Source: Flavobacteriia bacterium (GTDB lineage Bacteria > Bacteroidota > Bacteroidia > Flavobacteriales > Flavobacteriaceae). From it: a stretch of DNA of 54,404 nucleotides. Positions 17,185 through 25,262 of the stretch are shown piece by piece. The stretch covers positions 1 to 54,404 of the forward strand of contig JAHBAN010000008.1 in the NCBI GenBank assembly GCA_018500075.1. The letters run 5' to 3'. Position 1 is the first letter of the stretch. The number at the start of each line of letters is the position of its first letter. Below the pieces are notes generated by a model that worked only from the letters and a program-made list of their open reading frames with translations, made no database searches and was not told the origin of the DNA. The position numbers and the translations under genes were made by a program.

Positions 17185-18003
17185 ATGAGTAAAGGACTGA
17201 CGCAAATGGACTACGAAAAGCTAACCCGGGTGATGCGCGAGCTGGCGCTTGTTGCGGGGGAAAAGATCATGGGAATCTATGGTCGTGATGATTTTGAGGT
17301 CAAGTCAAAGTCCGACGACAGCCCTGTCACCGAGGCCGACGAGGCGGCGGATGCACTTATCTCGGCGGGGCTGCGCGCGGCGTTTCCCGATGTGCTTCTG
17401 ATCACCGAAGAGCAAGCGGCGACGCATGATATGCAGGCGGATACTTTTTTGATTGTTGATCCGCTGGATGGCACCAAGGAATTTGTGCACCGACGCGGCG
17501 ATTTTACGGTCAATATCGCCTATGTGGAAAACGGCGTGCCAACCCGTGGGGTTGTCTATGCGCCCGCAAAAGGGCGGATGTTTTACACGCTGGCAGACGG
17601 CAGCGCTGTGGAAGAAGACGGGCCGTTCGAGACCGCCCGCCCCGGCACAACACGCGCGATCCGCGTGGCGGCGAGCGACAATGCGGCGCTTATGGTTGTC
17701 GCGTCAAAGTCGCACCGTGATCAGGCGACAGATGACTATATCCAGAAATACGCCGTAAAGGACAGCAAGAGCGCAGGCTCGAGCCTGAAGTTCTGTCTTG
17801 TGGCAACCGGCGAGGCCGACATCTACCCCCGCGTGGGCCGCACAATGGAGTGGGATACGGCGGCTGGCCATGCTGTGCTTCATGGGGCGGGGGGGAAGGT
17901 TGTTGTGTTTTCCACGCATGATCCGCTTGTTTACGGCAAAGAAGGCTATGCGAACCCGTTCTTCATTGCTTATTCCCCTTTTGTTGAGCTGAAGACGCCC
18001 TGA
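17185..18003 (+). CDS. cysQ: 3'(2'),5'-bisphosphate nucleotidase CysQ
   Basis: CysQ hydrolyses 3'-phosphoadenosine 5'-phosphate (PAP), the by-product of PAPS-dependent sulfate transfer, to AMP. The 272-residue protein belongs to the inositol-phosphatase superfamily: SPVTEADEAAD near 55, the metal site DPLDGTKEFVHRRGDFTVNIA near 92-112 and EWDTAAGHAVLHGAGG near 222. KEFV and the overall length favour CysQ over inositol monophosphatase. The start at 17185 has TGAGG upstream; an ATG at 17206 is an alternative. It leads the glycan operon, with GT2 starting one base after its stop. The same operon ends with a sulfotransferase, which supports a PAP-removal role. Confidence 0.92.
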   Translation: MSKGLTQMDYEKLTRVMRELALVAGEKIMGIYGRDDFEVKSKSDDSPVTEADEAADALISAGLRAAFPDVLLITEEQAATHDMQADTFLIVDPLDGTKEFVHRRGDFTVNIAYVENGVPTRGVVYAPAKGRMFYTLADGSAVEEDGPFETARPGTTRAIRVAASDNAALMVVASKSHRDQATDDYIQKYAVKDSKSAGSSLKFCLVATGEADIYPRVGRTMEWDTAAGHAVLHGAGGKVVVFSTHDPLVYGKEGYANPFFIAYSPFVELKTP

Positions 18004-18004
18004 T

Positions 18005-19225
18005 ATGTCCGGGCCGTCTGTCAGCGTTGTGATTGTCAGCCACGGGCGGCCAGAGAGCCTTTTGTGGTGTCTTTCGGCGCTGGCGGGTGTGGAGTATCAG
18101 CCCTTTGAAATCGTGGTTGTCGCCGATCTGGCGGGCTGTGCTTATGTCGGCCAAAGCCCTTATGCGGGGCGCGTCAAGCTTGTGGCTTATGACGCGCCAA
18201 ACATCGCCGCCGCGCGCAACACTGGCGTGGCCGAGGCGGCTGGCGAGATCATTGCGTTTATTGATGATGATGCCGCCGCAGAGCCTTTGTGGCTCAAGCA
18301 TCTTGTGGCAGGGTTTGAGCTTGCGGACGTGATGTGCACCGGCGGATATGTGCGTGGGCGCAACGGGATATCCTATCAGTGGAGCGCGCGGCAAGTGGAC
18401 CGTGCCGGGCGCGCAAAGCCGCTGTTGGCGCAGGAGAAGCTGGCGCCGTTTGTCGCCGAACCTGAGGCTGGTTTTGCTGTAAAGACCGAGGGCACAAATA
18501 TGGCTGTGCGGCGTGATGTTCTGGTCGCGCTGGGCGGATTTGACGAGGCGTTTCACTTTTATCTGGACGAAACCGACCTCAACCTGCGGCTCGCCAGCGC
18601 GCATCACAAAACAGCGCTCTGCCCCAGCGCAGAGGTTCACCACGCCTATAAAGCCAGCACGCGGCGCAAGGCGGACAGGACTGTCACCGACCTGTTTGAT
18701 GTGGGGGCGAGCACCGTTGTTTTGCTGCGCAAATTCGGGCAACCGCTTGAGCCGCGCTGCTCTGAAATGCGCGCAGAGCAGGCCGAGCGGCTCGCCGGGC
18801 AGGTCGGGCGCGGACGTCTTGGCGCGGATGCGGCGGCGCAGGTTATGCAAAGCCTTGAGGCGGGCTTTGACGCGGGGCAGCGGCGGCGGCCCGAGCAATA
18901 TCCGGACAGGCTGCACCACCCTTCCGGCTTTCTGGCGTTTTTGCCGGACCGGCGCGGAAGTGTCACGCTCTCGGGGCGCTGGTGGCGGCGCGGAGCGCTG
19001 CGCAGGAAAGCCGCCGCTCTGGCCGCGCAAGGGGTGTCTGTTTCGCTTTATCTTTTCTCTTTGGATGCGCGGTTTCACCATGTGCGCTATGATGCGGCGG
19101 GCTACTGGGAGCAATCGGGCGGGCAGTTTGGACGCGCGGACCGCGACGCGCCCCTGCTTCAGCTGATGGGCTTTGGCAAACGCCTCAAGCAAGAGCAAAA
19201 CCGCGTAAAGCCAACACGCGGTTAA
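18005..19225 (+). CDS. Family 2 glycosyltransferase
   Basis: The N-terminal half (residues 1-230) is a GT-A fold family 2 domain: SVVIVSHGRPESLLWCLSAL, AAARNTGVAEAAGEIIAFIDDDAA with the metal-binding DDD, and FDEAFHFYLDETDLNLRLA as the acceptor/ED region. It should transfer a sugar from a nucleotide donor in the cytoplasm. The 406-residue total leaves a C-terminal extension of about 170 residues rich in Arg and Gly, with a conserved-looking end (LYLFSLDARFHHVRYD and LLQLMGFGKRLKQE). I cannot assign this part. It starts one base after cysQ and precedes galU by about 155 bases with a possible new promoter. Donor and acceptor are unknown. Confidence 0.88.
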   Translation: MSGPSVSVVIVSHGRPESLLWCLSALAGVEYQPFEIVVVADLAGCAYVGQSPYAGRVKLVAYDAPNIAAARNTGVAEAAGEIIAFIDDDAAAEPLWLKHLVAGFELADVMCTGGYVRGRNGISYQWSARQVDRAGRAKPLLAQEKLAPFVAEPEAGFAVKTEGTNMAVRRDVLVALGGFDEAFHFYLDETDLNLRLASAHHKTALCPSAEVHHAYKASTRRKADRTVTDLFDVGASTVVLLRKFGQPLEPRCSEMRAEQAERLAGQVGRGRLGADAAAQVMQSLEAGFDAGQRRRPEQYPDRLHHPSGFLAFLPDRRGSVTLSGRWWRRGALRRKAAALAAQGVSVSLYLFSLDARFHHVRYDAAGYWEQSGGQFGRADRDAPLLQLMGFGKRLKQEQNRVKPTRG

Positions 19226-19272
19226 CGTGAAAATGTGAGCAAATGGGCCACAGTGAAGAAAATTCCCCGCCT

Positions 19273-19297
19273 TTGTCTCTTTTTTAGGATCTATAAT
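19273..19297 (+). promoter_or_regulatory. Possible promoter before galU
   Basis: The 155-base gap before galU is A+T-rich and has a perfect TATAAT at 19292-19297. The best -35-like hexamer, TTGTCT at 19273-19278, is only 13 bases away, which is too close for a standard promoter. A weak or activator-dependent promoter is possible. The gap is the longest within the glycan run and could start a second transcript for galU and the genes after it. Confidence 0.35.
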
Positions 19298-19380
19298 ATA
19301 CTCCAAGTGCACATTTCGTGTCATTGTTCGCACAATCCGGCGCACACCAAATGATGCGCCTTGTCAGTAAGAGGTCAGGC

Positions 19381-20277
19381 ATGAAGAAGAAAATCACCAA
19401 GGCAATTTTCCCTGTCGCGGGGCTTGGGACGCGGTTTTTACCTGCGACGAAATCTGTTCCCAAAGAGATCATGACATTGGTCGACAGACCTCTGATCCAA
19501 TATGCGATTGATGAAGCGCGGGCCGCGGGCATCAAGGAATTCATTTTTGTGACCTCGCGTGGCAAAGGCGCGCTTGAGGATTATTTTGACGAAGCGCCCC
19601 AGCTTGAGCAAACGCTGCGCAAGAAGGGCAAAACCGAGCTTCTGGATATCTTGCAATCGACCAATATGGAGAGCGGCGCGATTGCTTATATCCGCCAGCA
19701 CAAGGCGCTTGGGCTTGGTCATGCGGTCTGGTGTGCGCGGCGACTTATCTCCAACGAGCCTTTCGCTGTGATCCTGCCTGACGATGTTATTGCGGCTGAA
19801 AAGCCCTGCTTGCAGCAGATGGTAGAAGCCTATGAGGAAAATCCGGGGTGTATGGTTGCGGCGATGGAAGTGCCCCAATCCCAGACAAGCGCTTATGGTA
19901 TTCTGGATGTCGAGGACGATATGGGCGCGCGGGTGAGCGTGAAAGCTATGGTGGAAAAACCCGCCGCAGGCACCGCACCGTCCAACCTCGCTGTGATCGG
20001 GCGCTATATCCTGACCCCGGATGTTTTGCGCAATCTCAACAAAAAGAAATCGGGCGCTGGCGGAGAAATCCAGCTGACCGACGGGATTGCTGACGAAATC
20101 GAAGAAGGCCGCCCCGTCTATGGCTATCGCTTTCAGGGGCAACGGTTTGACTGCGGGTCAAAATCGGGGTTTCTTCAGGCGACCGTGTCTTTCGGGCTGG
20201 AACGGCCAGAGCTGCGCGACGATTTGATGGGGTATTTGCAGCACGTGGTAAACCACAGCCGAAAAGCAGCAGAATAA
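19381..20277 (+). CDS. galU: UTP-glucose-1-phosphate uridylyltransferase
   Basis: GalU makes UDP-glucose from UTP and glucose-1-phosphate, the precursor for surface glycans and for UDP-galactose. The 298-residue protein has the nucleotidyl-transferase loop AIFPVAGLGTRFLPATKSVPKE at its start, then VTSRGKGALEDYFD, FAVILPDDVI, EKPAAGTAPSNLAVIGRYIL and the sugar-binding GGEIQLTD. The start at 19381 is preceded by AGAGG; an in-frame upstream ATG at 19318 lacks a good site and would add unconserved residues. It lies 15 bases before galE, so the pair should be co-expressed. Confidence 0.97.
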   Translation: MKKKITKAIFPVAGLGTRFLPATKSVPKEIMTLVDRPLIQYAIDEARAAGIKEFIFVTSRGKGALEDYFDEAPQLEQTLRKKGKTELLDILQSTNMESGAIAYIRQHKALGLGHAVWCARRLISNEPFAVILPDDVIAAEKPCLQQMVEAYEENPGCMVAAMEVPQSQTSAYGILDVEDDMGARVSVKAMVEKPAAGTAPSNLAVIGRYILTPDVLRNLNKKKSGAGGEIQLTDGIADEIEEGRPVYGYRFQGQRFDCGSKSGFLQATVSFGLERPELRDDLMGYLQHVVNHSRKAAE

Positions 20278-20292
20278 TAGCCGAGGTGCTCT

Positions 20293-21276
20293 TTGGATAA
20301 CATACTTGTCACAGGCGGCGCAGGCTATATCGGCTCGCACGCCTGCAAAGCTTTGAGAGCGGCGGGGTTTAACCCTGTCACATATGACAACCTCGTCACC
20401 GGGTGGGAAGATGCGGTAAAGTTTGGCCCGTTTGAGCGTGGCGACCTTTTGGATCGGGCCCGGCTTAATGAGGTCTTTGCGGCGTATCGGCCTGTGGCCG
20501 TGATGCATTTTGCAGCGTTGAGCCAAGTGGGCGAGAGTATGCAAGCGCCCGGAAAATACTGGCTCAACAATGCGGGCGGCTCTCTCACTCTGATCGAGGC
20601 GGCGGCGGCGGCCGGCTGTCAGCGGTTTGTCTTTAGCTCGACCTGCGCAACCTACGGGGATCAGGACAATGTTGTGCTTGACGAGCAGAGCGTGCAGCTC
20701 CCGATCAACGCTTATGGCGCGAGCAAACGTGCGATTGAGGATATGCTAAGCGACTTTGGCGCCAGCCACGGGATCGAGAGTGTGATCTTCAGATACTTCA
20801 ATGTCGCGGGGGCCGACCCCGAGGGCGAGATCGGGGAGTTTCACCAGCCCGAGACACATCTTATCCCGCTGATTCTGGATGCGATTGACGGCAAGCGCGC
20901 GGCGCTCACGATCTTTGGGACCGACTATGACACCCCCGATGGCACCTGCATTCGCGACTATGTTCATGTGTGCGATCTGGTGGATGCGCATATTCTGGGC
21001 CTCAACTGGCTTGTCGATGGCAAGGGCAGCCGCGCCTTCAACCTCGGCACAGGCGCGGGGTTTTCTGTTCGTGAGGTTATGGAGCGCGCCGCGATGGTGA
21101 CGGGCAAGCCCGTGCCGTGCAGCGAAGGGCCGCGCCGCGCGGGCGACTGCACCAAGCTTGTGTCTGGCTCAAAGCGCGCTGAAGACGAGCTTGGCTGGCG
21201 CCCGAAGCGCTCGACGCTTGAGCATATGGTGGCTGATGCCTGGCGCTGGCATCAGAGCGGACACTATGCAAAGTGA
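20293..21276 (+). CDS. galE: UDP-glucose 4-epimerase
   Basis: GalE interconverts UDP-glucose and UDP-galactose with bound NAD+. The 327-residue short-chain dehydrogenase-type protein has the Rossmann loop TGGAGYIGSH at residue 7, the catalytic SSTCATYG segment with Ser/Thr near 116-120, and YGASK near 142-146. NVAGADPEGEIGE and DYDTPDGTCIRDYVHV are typical of GalE. The start is TTG with GAGGTG four bases before it; no ATG fits. It follows galU at 15 bases and overlaps the next gene by 11 bases. A specificity for GlcNAc derivatives cannot be excluded. Confidence 0.95.
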   Translation: MDNILVTGGAGYIGSHACKALRAAGFNPVTYDNLVTGWEDAVKFGPFERGDLLDRARLNEVFAAYRPVAVMHFAALSQVGESMQAPGKYWLNNAGGSLTLIEAAAAAGCQRFVFSSTCATYGDQDNVVLDEQSVQLPINAYGASKRAIEDMLSDFGASHGIESVIFRYFNVAGADPEGEIGEFHQPETHLIPLILDAIDGKRAALTIFGTDYDTPDGTCIRDYVHVCDLVDAHILGLNWLVDGKGSRAFNLGTGAGFSVREVMERAAMVTGKPVPCSEGPRRAGDCTKLVSGSKRAEDELGWRPKRSTLEHMVADAWRWHQSGHYAK

Positions 21277-22501
21277 CCCCCCCTCGGCACGGCTGTTGGA
21301 CCTGTCACGACTGTTGAGTCGCGCAGGGCGGGTTATGACGGGTGTTGACCGTGTGGAGCGCGCCTATCTCGGGGCGCTGATCGCCAGTGATGTGCCGGCC
21401 TACGGGCTGATCCGCACGCCCATCGGCTTTCTTCTTCTGGACGAGAGCGGGCTGAAAAAACTTTTGGCAAAGATTGACGGAGAGGTGCCTTGGGGGCCAG
21501 CGAGCCGCTTTGCAAAAGTGTTTTCAAAGCTGCCTGCCGAGCTGCAACGCGCCCTCACAGATGCGCGCAAGCTGGCTCTGGCGCGCTCTACACGACGCGG
21601 CTTGGGGCGGATGCTCAAGCGGCATTTGCCCGAGCGAACGGCCTATTTCAACACGGGCCACAGCAATCTGACCGACTATGTGACCGCGGGCGTAAAGGCG
21701 CTGCGCGGCAGCCGGATTGTTGTGTTTGTGCATGACACTATTCCGCTGGAGTTTCCGCATTTCCAGCGGGACGGCTCTGTGGAGCGCTTCAAGCTTTTCT
21801 TGGGGCGGGTCGCAGCCAAAGCCGACCTTGTGATCTATAATTCGCGCGCCACCCAGCAGGCCGCAGAGGCGCAGCTTGCCCATTACGGGCGGGTGCCAAA
21901 AGGCATGGTCGCGCATCTCGGAGTGGATATGACAGAGCCGGACAGGGCCGCGCTGCCCGAGGGGCTGCCGTTTGGGGGGCCGTATTTTCTCTGTGTCGGA
22001 ACCATCGAGCCGCGCAAGAACCATCTCTTGCTGATTGATGTCTGGGAACAGATGGAAAAGCAGACCCCGCCCCAAGACCTGCCACAGCTTTTGATCTGTG
22101 GGCAGAGGGGCTGGAAAAACGACGAATTTTTCTTTCGATTTGAAAACTCACGTCTCAAGGGGCGGTTTATCCATGAGGTTTCCAGGCTGAGCGACGGCGC
22201 GATTTCTGCGCTTCTTGAGGATGCGGCGGGTGTTGTTTTTCCCAGTCTTGCGGAAGGCTACGGTCTTCCTGCGCTGGAGGCGGCGGCGCGGGGTGTTCCT
22301 GTGATCTGCGCCGATCTGCCTGTTTATAAGGAAGTGCTCGGGGATATTCCCGTTTACGCAAGCGTGAATGACAGCTATCTTTGGATCAGAAGAGTATTGT
22401 CATTGGCTGAGAGCAAGCGGACAGGACAGAGGCCGAGCAGAGAAGCCTTCGCCCCGCCAACATGGGACGCGCATTTCAACCTCGTCTTAAGCGAGACATG
22501 A
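21266..22501 (+). CDS. Family 4-type (GT-B) glycosyltransferase
   Basis: A 411-residue retaining-type GT-B glycosyltransferase. Its C-terminal half holds the group-1 signature: YFLCVGTIEPRKNHLLLIDVW near 235, then GVVFPSLAEGYGLPALEAAARGVPVICAD near 325-352, with the donor-binding Glu pair E-x7-E. The N-terminal half has RLLDLSRLLSRAGRVMTGVDRVERAYL, common in family members that act on polysaccharide. The start at 21266 is inside galE (11-base overlap), so the two are coupled. Longer readings further upstream would lie within galE and are unlikely. Donor sugar is unknown; mannose, galactose or glucose are all possible. Confidence 0.9.
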   Translation: MQSDPPSARLLDLSRLLSRAGRVMTGVDRVERAYLGALIASDVPAYGLIRTPIGFLLLDESGLKKLLAKIDGEVPWGPASRFAKVFSKLPAELQRALTDARKLALARSTRRGLGRMLKRHLPERTAYFNTGHSNLTDYVTAGVKALRGSRIVVFVHDTIPLEFPHFQRDGSVERFKLFLGRVAAKADLVIYNSRATQQAAEAQLAHYGRVPKGMVAHLGVDMTEPDRAALPEGLPFGGPYFLCVGTIEPRKNHLLLIDVWEQMEKQTPPQDLPQLLICGQRGWKNDEFFFRFENSRLKGRFIHEVSRLSDGAISALLEDAAGVVFPSLAEGYGLPALEAAARGVPVICADLPVYKEVLGDIPVYASVNDSYLWIRRVLSLAESKRTGQRPSREAFAPPTWDAHFNLVLSET

Positions 22502-22547
22502 AAGAGTGATCCCGCGTTCGTTTTTAACCAGTGAGGTGAGGTAGCAG

Positions 22548-23558
22548 TTGGGCTTGATCCAGTCATATCGCTTAAGGTTGCAGCGTCGTCGCTGGCGGAT
22601 TCGTGCGTTTCGCAAGCGCCGCGAGCTGAGGGCTATGTCAGACCATAGTGCGCTGGTGAAGCCTGACGATATTCTCTGCTTCACCACCATGCGCAACGAG
22701 AAAATCCGTCTGCCCTATTTTCTCAAATATTATCGCGACCAAGGCGTTGATCACTTCTTTATTGTGGACAATGACAGCGGCGATGGCTCGCTTGAATACC
22801 TGATGGAGCAGCCAGACGTTTCGGTCTGGCATACAAACAAGAGCTATAAGCGCGCCCGCTTTGGCGTGGACTGGCTCAACTGGTTGCAGATGAAATATGC
22901 CCACGGGCATTGGGCGCTTGTTGTCGATCCTGACGAGTTTCTGATCTATCCGTTCTGTGACACGCGGCCCATCCGGGCGCTGACCGACTGGCTGGATGCC
23001 AGCTCGATCAAGAGCTTTAGCGCCATGCTTTTGGATATGTATCCAAAGGGGCGGATTGATGCGCAGCCTTACCGCGAAGGGCAGAACCCGCTTGAGATCA
23101 CCAGCTGGTTTGACGCTGGCAATTATATGATCAACAAGAACAAGACCTTCGGAAACCTGTGGATACAGGGTGGGCCACGGGCGCGGAGCTTTTTCAAGGA
23201 CAAGCCCGAGAAAGCACCGGCGCTCAACAAGATCCCGCTGGTGAAGTGGGACCGGAAATATACCTATGTCAGCTCGACCCATATGCTGCTGCCGCGCGGC
23301 TTGAACCTTGTTTATGACGAGTGGGGCGGTGAGAAGGCCAGCGGCGTTCTGCTGCACACGAAATTTCTCGACACTTTTACCCAAAAGGCCGCAGAGGAGC
23401 TTGAGCGGCGCCAGCATTATTCTGCGAGCGTGGAATACCGCGCCTATGCCGAAAGCCTCAAGGACAACCCCGACCTGTGGTGTAAATGGAGCGAAAAATA
23501 CATCAACTGGCGTCAGCTTGAAATTCTCGGTCTCATGTCAAAAGGCAACTGGGCGTGA
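22548..23558 (+). CDS. Family 2-like glycosyltransferase (Glyco_tranf_2_4 type)
   Basis: A 336-residue protein with a GT-A-type core. ILCFTTMRNEKIRLPYFLKYYRDQGVDHFFIVDNDSGDGS is the usual start of the Glyco_tranf_2_4 group, and HWALVVDPDEFLIYP carries the metal-binding D-x-D. The start is uncertain: TTG at 22548 has GAGG six bases before it and gives a basic N-terminus (RLRLQRRRWRIRAFRKRRE) suited to membrane attachment; an ATG at 22635 would skip it. It follows the GT4 gene by 46 bases and overlaps the next gene as GTGA. Donor and acceptor are not known. Confidence 0.85.
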   Translation: MGLIQSYRLRLQRRRWRIRAFRKRRELRAMSDHSALVKPDDILCFTTMRNEKIRLPYFLKYYRDQGVDHFFIVDNDSGDGSLEYLMEQPDVSVWHTNKSYKRARFGVDWLNWLQMKYAHGHWALVVDPDEFLIYPFCDTRPIRALTDWLDASSIKSFSAMLLDMYPKGRIDAQPYREGQNPLEITSWFDAGNYMINKNKTFGNLWIQGGPRARSFFKDKPEKAPALNKIPLVKWDRKYTYVSSTHMLLPRGLNLVYDEWGGEKASGVLLHTKFLDTFTQKAAEELERRQHYSASVEYRAYAESLKDNPDLWCKWSEKYINWRQLEILGLMSKGNWA

Positions 23559-25258
23559 GCGGCGTTGGCATCATCATGCTTGTGCACACCGCCTTTGAGC
23601 GGGCTGAGCAGGTTGCGCGGCATTGGAACGCTGCGGGCTGCCCTGTGGTGATCCATGTGGATGAAGCCGTATCGCGCAAGGCATTTGCCAGCTTCAAAAC
23701 AAAGCTGTCAGACCTTACAGACATCCGCTTTTCCAGCCGTCATCGCTGTGAATGGGGCTCCTGGGGGATTGTCGCGGCGACGCAGGAGGCCAGCGAGCTT
23801 ATGCTCGGGCGCTTCCCCGAGGTGCGGCACGTCTACCTTGCCAGCGGCTCCTGTCTGCCGTTGCGCCCGGTGGAGGAGCTGATTGACTATCTGGCCGAGC
23901 GGCCCAACACCGACTTTATCGAAAGCGCCACGACCGCCGATGTTCCCTGGACTGTGGGCGGGCTGGACGAAGAGCGCTTTACCCTGCGGTTTCCGTTTAG
24001 CTGGAAGCGCCACCGTATCTTGTTTGACGGCTATGTTGCGCTTCAGCGCCGGCTTCGTTTCAGCCGCAAGATGCCCAACGGGCTTACGCCGCATATGGGC
24101 AGCCAGTGGTGGTGTCTGACGCGACAGACGCTTTCGGGCATTCTGGAAGATCCTGACCGCAAGCTCTATGACCGCTATTTCAAGCGGGTCTGGATTCCTG
24201 ATGAGAGCTATTTTCAGACCCTCGCCCGCCAGCGCAGCCAGAAAATCGAGAGCCGGTCCTTGACGCTTTCGAAATTCGATTTTCAGGGCAAACCACATAT
24301 TTTCTATGATGATCATTTGCAGCTTTTGCGCCGCTCGGATTGTTTTGTGGCGCGCAAGATATGGCCCCATGCGAACCGGCTATATGAAGTGTTTCTGGCT
24401 GCAAAAGACAGCCCGGCAAGCCGCACAGAGCCAAACCCCGGCAAGATTGACCGGATCTTTGCCAAGGCAGTCGACAGGCGCACCCGCGGCAGGCCCGGGC
24501 TATATATGCAGAGCCGCTTTCCCAATCATGGCTGGGAAAACGGAACAACCTCGGGGCAGTATTCTGTGCTACAGGGCTTTGCCGACCTGTTTGAGGCGTT
24601 CGAGCCGTGGTTTGCCAAGGCCACGGGTGCGCGCGTCCACGGGCACCTCTTTGCACCGGATAAGGCGCATTATGCCGGTGCGCAGGGGGTCATCAACGGC
24701 GCGCTGAGCGACAGCGCCTCTGTGCGCGACTACAACCCGCGGGCCTTTCTCACCAGCCTGATCTGGAACACGCGCGGCGAGCGGCAATGCTTCCAGTTTG
24801 GCCCTGCCGACAATCAGGACCTCACCTGGACCATGGCGGGCGACCCGAATGCACAGATTTCTGTGATCAGCGGGGCATGGGCTGTGCCGCTCTTTCGCTC
24901 AAACAAGAACTTTGGTGAACTGCGTGCAGAGGCCGCAGAGTTGCAAAAAATCGAGAGCGAGTTTTTGAATGTGCTGCGCTCGCCACACTCCAAAGCGCGC
25001 ATCCGTATCTGGACCATGGCCGACTTTATCGAAAACCCGATGGAGCATTTGCAAACCATCCTTGACGAAATCGGCTTTAAATCCTTGCGGCGTTTGACCG
25101 AGGCGCCAAAGATGAACGATCTGACAGGCTTTGGGCAGTTTTTGCAAAACCTCAAGAATCAGGGAATGCACCCCTATCTGATGGGTGATTTTCCTGTGGT
25201 GGGAAGCCCTGTCGGGCTTCAGCATCCAACCCCGAAACCCTATTTGGTAAAAAAGTAG
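23555..25258 (+). CDS. Core-2/I-branching-type (GT14) glycosyltransferase with long C-terminal extension
   Basis: A 567-residue protein starting with GTG that overlaps the previous stop (GTGA). Residues 1-250 resemble GT14 enzymes (beta-1,6-N-acetylglucosaminyl- or xylosyltransferases): IIMLVHTAFERAEQVARHW, WGSWGIVAATQEASELML, YLASGSCLPLRP and MGSQWWCLTRQT with the WW near 188. They lack a DXD metal site, as GT14 does. The C-terminal 300 residues are not part of the usual fold. They include LYMQSRFPNHGWENGTTSGQYSVLQGFADLFEAF-type sequence and RIWTMADFIENPMEHLQTILDEIGF, the latter reminiscent of the end of sulfotransferases. Four bases separate it from the sulfotransferase gene. Confidence 0.85.
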   Translation: MSGVGIIMLVHTAFERAEQVARHWNAAGCPVVIHVDEAVSRKAFASFKTKLSDLTDIRFSSRHRCEWGSWGIVAATQEASELMLGRFPEVRHVYLASGSCLPLRPVEELIDYLAERPNTDFIESATTADVPWTVGGLDEERFTLRFPFSWKRHRILFDGYVALQRRLRFSRKMPNGLTPHMGSQWWCLTRQTLSGILEDPDRKLYDRYFKRVWIPDESYFQTLARQRSQKIESRSLTLSKFDFQGKPHIFYDDHLQLLRRSDCFVARKIWPHANRLYEVFLAAKDSPASRTEPNPGKIDRIFAKAVDRRTRGRPGLYMQSRFPNHGWENGTTSGQYSVLQGFADLFEAFEPWFAKATGARVHGHLFAPDKAHYAGAQGVINGALSDSASVRDYNPRAFLTSLIWNTRGERQCFQFGPADNQDLTWTMAGDPNAQISVISGAWAVPLFRSNKNFGELRAEAAELQKIESEFLNVLRSPHSKARIRIWTMADFIENPMEHLQTILDEIGFKSLRRLTEAPKMNDLTGFGQFLQNLKNQGMHPYLMGDFPVVGSPVGLQHPTPKPYLVKK

Positions 25259-25262
25259 TCCT

